From the NCBI RefSeq assembly GCF_004364775.1, contig NZ_SOAL01000005.1, positions 1 to 64,000 of the forward strand: DNA of 64,000 nt, written 5' to 3'. The notes beneath the pieces are model-generated. The model did not search any database, had not been told where the DNA came from, and saw only the letters and a list, made by a program, of their open reading frames with translations. A program made the position numbers and the translations under genes. How positions within the stretch are numbered: position 1 is the stretch's first letter; every line of letters starts with the position of its first letter. The stretch comes from Comamonas sp. JUb58. GTDB taxonomy: Bacteria; Pseudomonadota; Gammaproteobacteria; Burkholderiales; Burkholderiaceae_C. Positions 46,777 through 54,576 of the stretch are shown here, in pieces.

Positions 46777-48078
46777 TCAGCTCCAGGTATGGGGGAGGCG
46801 AACGAGGCCTGGCAAGGGCTTGGGGTACACAAACCGGAAGGTCTGGTACTGAAACCAATGATCATACACTGCGAGGCCGGAGCGATCGAACAGATAGGCG
46901 CTCACCGTGTAGTCCCCGCTGTGCAGTGGCAAATCGGTAAAACGCAGAACCGATTGCCAGCTCCCATCGGGCTGACGCAGCGGCTCCGCCCCCTCTTCGT
47001 GGGTGGCAATGCAGGTGATGCCCACGCCATCCTTTTGCTCCAGCATGAAGCCCACATTGGGCACCTCATCACCATTGCCGCGCACCTTGATCGTCACCAC
47101 CAGGTCATCACCGCGCAGCACCGGGGGATCACCGCCATCCAGATTCTCGATATCGGCGGACAGGATGCAGGCGCCTTCGTGCGGAACGACCCGGCTGGTA
47201 TCGGGCGGCTTGACGACGAAAGGTGCATCCGGGGCATCGGGCAGATCTGCAGAATCCGCATGGTCCGCCATAGCCAGAGCGTTCGTCGGCGCATCTTCGC
47301 CCCACTGCAGGCGGTCTTTTTCCTTTTGCAAATTGCGGGTGCGTGCATCGTAGGCCACCAGCACCGCCTCGGTTTCACCGAACATCTGCACCTGGCCCTT
47401 TTCCAGCCACAGTGCGGCATCGCAAAGATGGCGGATATGGTAGGGGCTGTGCGAGCAAAAAAGGATGGTGCAGCCCTTTTGGCGAAAGTCCAGAATGCGC
47501 GCTATGCACTTTTTCTGGAAACTCTGGTCGCCCACGGCCAGCGCCTCGTCGACAATCAGCACATCGGGCTGCACGGCGGTGACCAGCGCAAAGGCCAGGC
47601 GCACATTCATGCCCGAGGAATAGGTTTTGACCGGCCGGTCGATCGCGTCCTGCAACTCGGAGAAGGCAATGATCTCCGGCTCCAGCTTGCGCATTTCCTC
47701 ATGGCTGATGCCGATCAGGCTGCCGGCAAAATACAGGTTGTCGCGGCCGCTGAAGTCAGGGTGAAAACCAGCGCCGAGCTCCAGAATGGCAGTGATGCGC
47801 CCCGAGCGCTCGATCGTCCCAGCAGACGGCTGCATGGTGCCAGCCAACAGCTTGAGCAGCGAGCTTTTGCCCGCACCATTGTCACCAATCACCCCGATGC
47901 ACTGGCCGCGCTCCAGGCTGAAGCTGACATCGCGCAGCGCCCAGTGGCTGCGGTGCGTTGCGCGGCCCGTCAACAAGGCGCGCGCGCGCAGGCGTGGCGA
48001 GTCGTAGAGCTTGTACTCCTTGCCCAGGCCTTGCACCTGCAAAACCGGCTTCTGAAGAACCACATTGCTTGCATTCAT
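46777..48078 (-). CDS. wzt: O-polysaccharide ABC exporter ATPase Wzt with C-terminal carbohydrate-binding domain
   Basis: A 433-residue protein. The ATPase domain (about 10-250) has Walker A GDNGAGKSS, the polysaccharide-exporter segment ITAILELGAGFHPDFSGRDNL, signature YSSGMNVRLAFAL and Walker B VLIVDEALAVGD. After a linker (about 250-300), the C-terminal domain (about 300-430; VLRGDDLVVTIKVRGN and LRFTDLPLHSGDYTVSAYLFD) is the Wzt_C beta-sandwich that binds the modified non-reducing end of O-antigen. It pairs with the Wzm gene upstream, from which it is separated by an LtaS-type gene. Confidence 0.92.
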   Translation of the reverse strand: MNASNVVLQKPVLQVQGLGKEYKLYDSPRLRARALLTGRATHRSHWALRDVSFSLERGQCIGVIGDNGAGKSSLLKLLAGTMQPSAGTIERSGRITAILELGAGFHPDFSGRDNLYFAGSLIGISHEEMRKLEPEIIAFSELQDAIDRPVKTYSSGMNVRLAFALVTAVQPDVLIVDEALAVGDQSFQKKCIARILDFRQKGCTILFCSHSPYHIRHLCDAALWLEKGQVQMFGETEAVLVAYDARTRNLQKEKDRLQWGEDAPTNALAMADHADSADLPDAPDAPFVVKPPDTSRVVPHEGACILSADIENLDGGDPPVLRGDDLVVTIKVRGNGDEVPNVGFMLEQKDGVGITCIATHEEGAEPLRQPDGSWQSVLRFTDLPLHSGDYTVSAYLFDRSGLAVYDHWFQYQTFRFVYPKPLPGLVRLPHTWS

Positions 48079-48135
48079 CTACGTCTGCCCCTCACTCGCC
48101 AACCAGCGAAAATCCACAGCCATTGATACTCTCCC

Positions 48136-49977
48136 TCAATCCTTGGGGGATGGGGAAGCCTTCGGAGCCAAGATATCGATCATGAAGTCCAGCGCATTTT
48201 CTTCCACGCCACCTCGTCCAATACGGTCCAGCGAAATACCATCCATGATCTGTTTCCAGTTCTCCGGTTTTGCTCCCAGCCATTTCGAATCGTCGCCGGC
48301 CAACTCCACGCCGGCTTGCTGGCCGTCAAAATAGATATCCAGCTGCTTGCGCCTGTCTCCCCGCACATGCACAACGTATTTTGCGGGCTGCGGCGGCATG
48401 CTCAGAAGGTCACCTTGCCGATCTGTGCGGCACGCTTGCGTACCTAGCAATGCAGCAATGGAAGACGGTGTATCCGCTTGCTGAAACTTCCCCGCAACAG
48501 CTCCCTTGGCAATGGGCAATTGCGTTGCCACCACGAACGGCACCCGCGCCAAGGCGCTATCGCCAAATCGCGCAAACTCATGTGGCGTCAGTGGCGTCAT
48601 GCTGCGATGGTCCCCGACTATCATTAGCACACCATTGCGAAAAAAATCACGCCTTTCCAACTCCGCATACAGCATGCCAATTTGCTTGTCTGCGTAAGCA
48701 AAAACACCAGCCTCATCCTGGCTTTCGTTTTCAGGGTTGATGAAGGGCGGATGGGTGGATACTGTCAGGAGCACCGATAACCAGGGCTGGGCATTGCCTT
48801 GCCGCGCATCCAGCCACTGTAAAAACCGCTGATACAGCGCCTTGTCCTCCGCCGCATTGAAGTGGCGGCGCTTCCAACCGTCGTAGAACGGGTGCTCTGC
48901 GCCCTCCCAAGCATCAAAACCCACCCCCTTGAGCCATTTCGGTTTATCCAGAAAGCCCAGATCGCCCGTGGTGAAGAAGTTGGCCGTATAACCGTGAGCG
49001 TGAACAATCTCAGGCAACGCAGCCTGCGGACTCTCAAACCCGGCAAATGCCTCAAAGCTCTGGTAACGCCCCAACGACGGCACCGGCGCCTTACCGGTGA
49101 TGAGAGAAATCAGGCCACCATCGGTGGTAAAGCCATTGGCGATGAAATCAGGGAAATAGGTATTGCTGAGGGCAATGGCATCTAGATTCGGCGTGTAGTT
49201 ATTGGTGCCGCCAAACAACTTGCTGTGGTACATCGACAAGGATTCCACCGTCAACACAATCAAATTGGGCTGCACATTGCGCCCAGGCCCGCAGCTGGGT
49301 GCTGGTGGCACATAGGCTTGGCGCAATGCTTGCGCATAGGAAGGCGAATACCTGCGGTCCACACTGTCGCCTAAGTTAGCCGCAATGAAGTTTTGCAACA
49401 GAGGGTAGTTGATGTACTTCATCGTCATCGGCGACCACAGCCCAATGAGAAAACACAGTCCCGCTGCCGCAAAACAAACCATCGCCGCCCTGGGCCGGCG
49501 TGGCCGAGGCAAAAGCGCCAGCACAAGAACGGCAAGAGCCACCGCCACACCTACCAGCATCAGCTTGCCCAAGGCCGAGGCCAGCAGCACATCGCTGAAG
49601 CGGCCAATCGCACTGATCTCCTTACCAAACTTGGCAATATCGTTCAAGTACAGGTGCTGCGCCAAGGTCTTCAGCAGCACGGCATCAACACCATAGGCCA
49701 GCAGGAGCAATGCGCTAATCAGCATCCACGGCAATTGCAGCCAATAGCGCGCTGTCAGCAATGACAGCCCGGTCAGGGCCAGCAACAGCGCCAAGATGCT
49801 GCTGTCCTGCTGCACGGCCGTCGCGCCCATGCACCAAGGGCAATCGGTCAAGCCTGTGGTTATGCCCGCCAGCACATAGGCACGCAAGCCCAACAGCAAC
49901 AGCAGGAGAACAATCAGCAGGGCAGCACCCAGCAGGCCTTTACGCCTGGCACCGGAGCGTTGAGAAGACATGGTCAT
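48136..49977 (-). CDS. LtaS/sulfatase-family phosphoglycerol or phosphoethanolamine transferase
   Basis: A 613-residue membrane enzyme. About five N-terminal helices (1-190) are followed by a periplasmic alkaline-phosphatase-fold domain: NLIVLTVESLSMYHSKLFG, the nucleophile region FTTDGGLISLITG, FFTTGDLGFL, and the metal site VLMIVGDHRSMTPLTP. This is the LTA-synthase/OpgB/EptA superfamily, which moves phosphoglycerol or phosphoethanolamine from a phospholipid to a glycan. It lies between wzm and wzt, suggesting decoration of the exported polysaccharide. ATG 49977 or 49971 could be the start. Donor head-group cannot be told. Confidence 0.86.
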   Translation of the reverse strand: MTMSSQRSGARRKGLLGAALLIVLLLLLLGLRAYVLAGITTGLTDCPWCMGATAVQQDSSILALLLALTGLSLLTARYWLQLPWMLISALLLLAYGVDAVLLKTLAQHLYLNDIAKFGKEISAIGRFSDVLLASALGKLMLVGVAVALAVLVLALLPRPRRPRAAMVCFAAAGLCFLIGLWSPMTMKYINYPLLQNFIAANLGDSVDRRYSPSYAQALRQAYVPPAPSCGPGRNVQPNLIVLTVESLSMYHSKLFGGTNNYTPNLDAIALSNTYFPDFIANGFTTDGGLISLITGKAPVPSLGRYQSFEAFAGFESPQAALPEIVHAHGYTANFFTTGDLGFLDKPKWLKGVGFDAWEGAEHPFYDGWKRRHFNAAEDKALYQRFLQWLDARQGNAQPWLSVLLTVSTHPPFINPENESQDEAGVFAYADKQIGMLYAELERRDFFRNGVLMIVGDHRSMTPLTPHEFARFGDSALARVPFVVATQLPIAKGAVAGKFQQADTPSSIAALLGTQACRTDRQGDLLSMPPQPAKYVVHVRGDRRKQLDIYFDGQQAGVELAGDDSKWLGAKPENWKQIMDGISLDRIGRGGVEENALDFMIDILAPKASPSPKD

Positions 49978-50053
49978 CAAAATCTAGGCAAGAATAGGGG
50001 CAAACCCGGCACGCATCCGCTTGCGGCAACGCCAGCGCGAAGGTGGGGAGCGG

Positions 50054-50860
50054 CTACAGCCAGTCCACCAACTGGTCACGGCTACGACGAATGAGGATGT
50101 TGAGCACTCCGGCCAGCAAGCCAATCCACACCAGGCCTACCGCCCACACGGCCATGGTCGGCCACTGCCCTTGCAGCAGCACCGACTGGTAACCCAGCAC
50201 ATACGACGCCATTGGGTTTAACCACAGAACCCAACGCCAGTTCTCGGGAAACATGGTGATAGGAAACAGAATCGGCGTCAGGTAAATACCGACCGACAAC
50301 GCAAAACCCACCAACTGCACCGTGTCACGCAGGGCGGCTGCAAAAATGGCCAAAGCATAGGCCAGCAGCAAGCTCATGAGCAGTTGCAACAGCATGAGCG
50401 GCAACAATGCCAACAGCCCCGATTGAAAATGGTGCAGTGGCGCGTAGCACAACGCCACCAGCAACATCAGTGGGCCAAAAATGGCCGTGCTGGCCAGCAC
50501 GGCACGCACGGGGAACAGCACCGGCGGCAAAGGGTTCTTCTGCAGCATGGCGCCCGCCTCCAGCAGACTACCCATGCCGCGCCCGATGGCATCGCAAAAA
50601 GCCATCCATGGCAAGGCCCCCACCACCAGGAAAGTGCCCACCGCATGCGTGGATGCACCCTCTCCTAGGCGCATGGAAAACACGATATCAAACACCAGGT
50701 AATAAGCCGCGACCGTCAGCAGCGGTTGCAGATAAGGCCACAAAATGCCAACCGCTGTGCCCGCATGGCGGGCAGCGACCTCACGCCGCACCATCACCAT
50801 CACCAGAGAGCGCGCATTCCATACCGCGCGAACATCATTACCAATGCTTGTCAATGGCAC
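50054..50860 (-). CDS. wzm: O-polysaccharide ABC exporter permease Wzm
   Basis: A 268-residue ABC-2 type permease with about six membrane helices. The N-terminal amphipathic interface segment VRREVAARHAGTAVGILWPYLQPLL and the ILFPITMFPENWRWVLWLNPMASYV loop before the last helices are typical of Wzm/TagG proteins. It would form the channel for lipid-linked polysaccharide with Wzt. First gene of the leftward operon; the 130 bp upstream is non-coding and probably contains its promoter, though I could not pick boxes with confidence. Confidence 0.9.
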   Translation of the reverse strand: MPLTSIGNDVRAVWNARSLVMVMVRREVAARHAGTAVGILWPYLQPLLTVAAYYLVFDIVFSMRLGEGASTHAVGTFLVVGALPWMAFCDAIGRGMGSLLEAGAMLQKNPLPPVLFPVRAVLASTAIFGPLMLLVALCYAPLHHFQSGLLALLPLMLLQLLMSLLLAYALAIFAAALRDTVQLVGFALSVGIYLTPILFPITMFPENWRWVLWLNPMASYVLGYQSVLLQGQWPTMAVWAVGLVWIGLLAGVLNILIRRSRDQLVDWL

Positions 50861-50990
50861 CGCCTTGAATTCAAAAAAGCCAGCACTGCTTTCGCAGCGC
50901 CAGCCTTGGTCGCAATAGGTAGAATTTTAGCCCAGCTAGGCCTGGCAGATACCTGCAGGCGCAGGGCAAGCGCCCCACGCTAGGCAGGCA

Positions 50991-51908
50991 TTACTTGGCC
51001 TGCGTTTTGGCTTGCGCTTCGTATTGCTTGCTGAAAGCCTCGATCGCATCCTTGTTCACCGTCATTTTTTCGGTGAGCTCCTTGACCGCTTCGGTGCGCG
51101 CCTTTTGCACCAGCTCATTCGTTGCCTGCTCCTTGAGCTTGGACTCCACCTCGGCATAGCTCAGTTGCTTGGCAGGAAGCTTCTCTTCCAGCTTGATGAT
51201 GTGGTAGCCAAACTGCGACTTGACCAAGCCACTCAGATCGCCCGGCTTGGCCAGGCCGAACACTGCGGCTTCAAATTCCGGCACCATGCGGCCCCGGCTG
51301 AACGTACCCAGATCACCGCCCTTGACGGCGCTGCCCGGGTCTTCGGAATTGGCCTTGGCGACAGTGGCAAAGTTGGCACCGCCCTTCAGCTCCTTGAGCA
51401 GCTTTTCGGCCTTGGCCTTGGATTCAGCACTGTCGCCCGAGATCAGGATATGCGCGGCGCGCACGCGCTCGGGCTCAGCAAATTTTGCCTTTTCAGCCTG
51501 GTACTGGGCCTTGGCCAAATCAGTGATGGCCTTGTCCGATGGCTTGTGCTCGGCATCGAACTTCTTCAGAAAGGCGTCGGACACGATCTTGTCCACGGCA
51601 ATCTGGATGGCGGCCTGCATTTCGTCGGATTTGTCCACGCCGGCCTGGCGGCCGCGCTCGGCCATCACACGGCGCACGTACAGATTGGTGGACAGCTCTT
51701 GCACGATCTTGGTGTTGGCCATGTAGCCGGCACGCGCATCGTCGGGCATGCGCTGGGAATCGGCCTGCACATCGGCCGAGGTCACGGTTTTGCCATTGCC
51801 GGTGATAAATGCCTGGGGCGCCTGCGCCAGAGCCCAGGTGGACAGCGATGCCAGACCCAAGGCCAGCACCACAGGGCGGGCTGCGCTCCACAGCATTTGC
51901 TTGTTCAT
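50991..51908 (-). CDS. periplasmic parvulin-type peptidyl-prolyl isomerase
   Basis: A 305-residue secreted isomerase. Residues 1-28 are a signal peptide (VVLALGLASLSTWALA then QAPQ). A SurA-like N-terminal helical region (about 30-125) precedes the parvulin domain (about 135-230): RVRAAHILISGDSAESKAKAEKLLKEL, NSEDPGSAVKGGDLGTFSRGRMVPEFE and VKSQFGYHIIKLEE. A charged helical C-terminus follows. It assists outer-membrane or secreted-protein folding. The ATG at 51908 starts a clean signal peptide. It is immediately downstream of the abundant-looking surface-protein gene, separated by a terminator. Confidence 0.9.
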   Translation of the reverse strand: MNKQMLWSAARPVVLALGLASLSTWALAQAPQAFITGNGKTVTSADVQADSQRMPDDARAGYMANTKIVQELSTNLYVRRVMAERGRQAGVDKSDEMQAAIQIAVDKIVSDAFLKKFDAEHKPSDKAITDLAKAQYQAEKAKFAEPERVRAAHILISGDSAESKAKAEKLLKELKGGANFATVAKANSEDPGSAVKGGDLGTFSRGRMVPEFEAAVFGLAKPGDLSGLVKSQFGYHIIKLEEKLPAKQLSYAEVESKLKEQATNELVQKARTEAVKELTEKMTVNKDAIEAFSKQYEAQAKTQAK

Positions 51909-51956
51909 GCTTTTTTCCATATCCAGAGAATCAGAGATCAAAAATCTGTCAGAAAG

Positions 51957-51987
51957 AAAAAAGGCAGGGAAAGTTCCCTGCCTTTTT
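51957..51987 (-). terminator. intrinsic terminator after surface-protein gene
   Basis: GGCAGGGAA (51963-51971) and TTCCCTGCC (51974-51982) form a strong hairpin flanked by six A and five T residues. It lies 40 bp after the surface-protein stop and before the isomerase ATG, so it can reduce read-through between the two. Confidence 0.85.
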
Positions 51988-52026
51988 GTTTAGCCTAGGC
52001 TAAGTCAACTTTTTTGCTTGCGCAAA

Positions 52027-53733
52027 TTAGTTGCCGTAGCGGTGAGGCCAGGTGATACCGTAGGTACCGCTGAAGCCGTTGGCCAGGCCACCAGCGTTGG
52101 TCAGCTTGATGAACGAGGAGCCCACCACTGGCAGACCGCCCACCACGTTGACAGCCGAAGCTGGCTTGCCCAGGCTCACATTGGCCCAGCCGTTCACATA
52201 AGCTTCAGCAGTCACAGTGTGAGCCACGGTTGCACCCAGAACCGACTTGTCGTTGGTGAACGACAGAACGCTGGTTTCACCGCAGAAGCGCAGCACCTTG
52301 CTGTCCACTGGCGAGGTGAAAGCGCCACCGGTCTTCGACGATTCTTCACGGTCGAAGTACTTGGTAGCGGTCGAGCCCACGCACAGGTTACCCGTAGCAG
52401 CGTCCACCGTGATGGTAGAACCATTGAAGTAGTTCAGTTCGGTAGCTGCTTGCGTAGGATTTGCACCCACGGTAGCTGCGGATTGTGCGGCACCTGCCAG
52501 TTGACCAGCGGCGTTCACACCCAGGTTGAACACTGCGTAGTTGTCGGCGTTCACGGTGGTAGCAGCGTAGTTAGCGGCAACGCTGTAACGACGGGTAGGC
52601 ATGGAGAACACCCAGTCAGTCTTGGCTTGCAGGCTAGCGTCGGTAGCGTACTGGTTGCTCACAGCGCCCTTGGCCAGCGAAGCAGTCAGGTCAAATGCTT
52701 GCTTAGCAGCATTCACACCGGCAGTGTCAGCACCGCCTACGAAGTAAGGCGTAGACAGGTCTGGGAAGTCAGCGTTGTTAGGCGTAACCAGAGGACCCTT
52801 GACGATCTTGCCGGTCTTGTCGGCAGGCTTGGTGATCAGCAGTGGGTCAGCGGTGAAGCTGTCGGCAGCTGCAACTGTTTCACCTTGCTGTGGGAACAGC
52901 ACGTAGTTACCACGGGCAGCAGCATTATCAGCGGTAGTAGCCTTCAGAGCGGTAGCAGCACCGGAGAACGTGGTGGTTTGGTCCACGTTCAGGATGTACC
53001 AGTCGCCGGTCAGCTGGCCCGTAGGCGTGTTGAAACCGTAGTTGGCCTTTTGGGCTTCGGTATTCAGTTCACCTTCGTAGTTCAGGGTCTTTTCCAGAAC
53101 GGTGGTGGTGCAAGGTGCCACGCCATTCACGTGCTTGATAGCAGTGTACAGCTGGGACTGTGCGTCACCATTCGCGCCATAGATCTTGTCGCCAGGGATG
53201 TCAGCAGCGTTGAGGATTTCAACGTAGCCTTCCTTGGTGTTGTTGGTCAGCTTGGCGGCATCCCAGCTCTTGTTCAGACGGCTCTTGCCGAACTGCACGT
53301 CTTGCTTGCGGATGTCAGGGATGGTGCAGGAACCATCGTTGGTACGGAAGTACGAACCATTTTCGTTGGCTTGCACGGCACCAGTCCACACGTCACCAGG
53401 CGACAGGAACACGGTGAAGTCCAGCAGGTCGTCAGAGTTGGCGGCGCCGCGGAAGCGCACCTTGACAGCCTTGCCGTTGTTCAGGTCGGTGTTGACCACG
53501 TGGATCACCGACATGTTCTTTTCTTGCGAGGTGAAGTAAGGCACCAGCAGAATGTGACCCGAACCGCCTTCAGACACTGCAAACTTGGTTGCAGTAGATG
53601 CATCCATCGTCGAGTTTGCGTCGTTGGTGATGGCCAGGGGGCCGGTGCCAGGCTCTACGTTTTGAGCAGATGCAGCACCAGCAAAGCCGCCAATCATGGC
53701 AGCAATGCTCAGAGCCAGAACATTTTTCTTCAT
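52027..53733 (-). CDS. large secreted cell-surface protein of unknown fold
   Basis: A 568-residue exported protein. Residues 1-24 are a signal peptide (VLALSIAAMIGGFAGAASA then QNVEP). The mature part is Ala/Thr/Asn/Gly-rich with a few cysteines (CTIPDI, PCTTTV, NLCVGS, FCGET), with no recognised domain. The region HILLVPYFTSQEKNMSVIHVVNTD resembles surface proteins annotated in Comamonas relatives, by recall. Codon choice looks different from neighbours and lower in G+C, consistent with high expression. GGAG is 8 bp from the ATG, the upstream promoter looks strong, and a terminator follows. It might be an S-layer or abundant envelope protein; that is inference. Confidence 0.75.
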   Translation of the reverse strand: MKKNVLALSIAAMIGGFAGAASAQNVEPGTGPLAITNDANSTMDASTATKFAVSEGGSGHILLVPYFTSQEKNMSVIHVVNTDLNNGKAVKVRFRGAANSDDLLDFTVFLSPGDVWTGAVQANENGSYFRTNDGSCTIPDIRKQDVQFGKSRLNKSWDAAKLTNNTKEGYVEILNAADIPGDKIYGANGDAQSQLYTAIKHVNGVAPCTTTVLEKTLNYEGELNTEAQKANYGFNTPTGQLTGDWYILNVDQTTTFSGAATALKATTADNAAARGNYVLFPQQGETVAAADSFTADPLLITKPADKTGKIVKGPLVTPNNADFPDLSTPYFVGGADTAGVNAAKQAFDLTASLAKGAVSNQYATDASLQAKTDWVFSMPTRRYSVAANYAATTVNADNYAVFNLGVNAAGQLAGAAQSAATVGANPTQAATELNYFNGSTITVDAATGNLCVGSTATKYFDREESSKTGGAFTSPVDSKVLRFCGETSVLSFTNDKSVLGATVAHTVTAEAYVNGWANVSLGKPASAVNVVGGLPVVGSSFIKLTNAGGLANGFSGTYGITWPHRYGN

Positions 53734-53799
53734 AAACACACTCCAGTTAAAAAAAGTTAGTCAGCGCAACTACCACGATTGTTTACGCTAAGAAATAGT

Positions 53800-53844
53800 A
53801 GCATAAGGCCACTCGGGCAAGGCTGGCAAGACGGTGTTTTTTTT
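53800..53844 (-). promoter_or_regulatory. predicted strong promoter with A-tract for surface protein
   Basis: On the minus strand, TTGCCA (53824-53829), 18 bp, TATGCT (53800-53805). An unbroken A run (plus-strand T run 53836-53844) sits just upstream of the -35, like an UP element. It gives a leader of about 60 bases to the ATG at 53733. The remainder of 53845-54005 shows no gene. Confidence 0.5.
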
Positions 53845-54005
53845 GCGGGGCTGTTGAGAATTTACAACATCCCCCTCTTATGCCGTGCGGCTACTGCGGG
53901 CCTACCCGCGCTCCCACGGCCCAAAGGCCGCCTAGCTCAGCGAGTGGTACGCTGACCACCGGTCTGCGATGTTAACCAATTTTGGCGGCCTTGGCTTGGT
54001 TTTTA

Positions 54006-54425
54006 TTAGGGCTTGATATAAATCCACCACTGGCCATCGGCCAGCAGCCAGGTTTCGGTGGCGTACATGTCCACTTCCGCCATCTTGTTGCCAATGATGG
54101 GCGGCACCACGCGCATGTTAATGCCCACATCGCATTTTTCTGCGTCGCACTCCACTTTTTTCACGGTGACAGATTTGGCAAAGGTGCCGGGGTATTGCTG
54201 GCCAAAGTCTTTTTCAGTGTAAACCTGCTTGTACGACGGATGGGTGTAGCCGTAGGCCTTGGCCTTGTCGCCGGCGATGCGGGCGTCCCAGTAATTTTGG
54301 GCGCGCTGGGCCACGGTTTGCTCGGGCGTCTGCGGGGCCTGCGTAGCGCAGGCACTCAAGGTGGCGGCAGCGATGATGGCGATGGCGGCTTGGATGCCGA
54401 AGGGGAAGGTGCTGCGGGTGGGCAT
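54006..54425 (-). CDS. small lipoprotein, NTF2-like
   Basis: A 139-residue lipoprotein. The signal region ends with the lipobox LSAC (Cys at about residue 26), giving a lipid-anchored mature protein. The mature part begins PEQTVAQRAQNYWDARIAGDKAKAYGYTHPSYKQ, an opening helix pattern like NTF2/SnoaL folds, and ends with strands ETWLLADGQWWIYIKP. Function is unknown. It is transcribed toward the surface-protein gene from which it is separated by about 270 bp. Confidence 0.75.
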   Translation of the reverse strand: MPTRSTFPFGIQAAIAIIAAATLSACATQAPQTPEQTVAQRAQNYWDARIAGDKAKAYGYTHPSYKQVYTEKDFGQQYPGTFAKSVTVKKVECDAEKCDVGINMRVVPPIIGNKMAEVDMYATETWLLADGQWWIYIKP

Positions 54426-54479
54426 GGGTGCTCCTGGTGATGGTTTGGGCCTCTACGGGGAGAGAATGGAAGGCAGGGT

Positions 54480-54545
54480 TTGATTAAAAATAGGAGCTAA
54501 TGGCGCTTTATGACGCTTGTTTTTAGCATGCTTTACATATAAAAC
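54480..54545. repeat. possible Comamonadaceae intergenic repeat element
   Basis: The AT-rich stretch AAAAATAGGAGCTAATGGCG followed by CTTTATGACGCTTGTTTTTAGC resembles a dispersed intergenic element I associate with Acidovorax/Comamonas genomes (AATAGGAGCT..GCGCTT). No second copy was found in this window. The rest of 54426-54576 holds no gene. Confidence 0.3.
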
Positions 54546-54576
54546 TTAGGCGCAACGCGCGTCAGTAGCTCACTTT

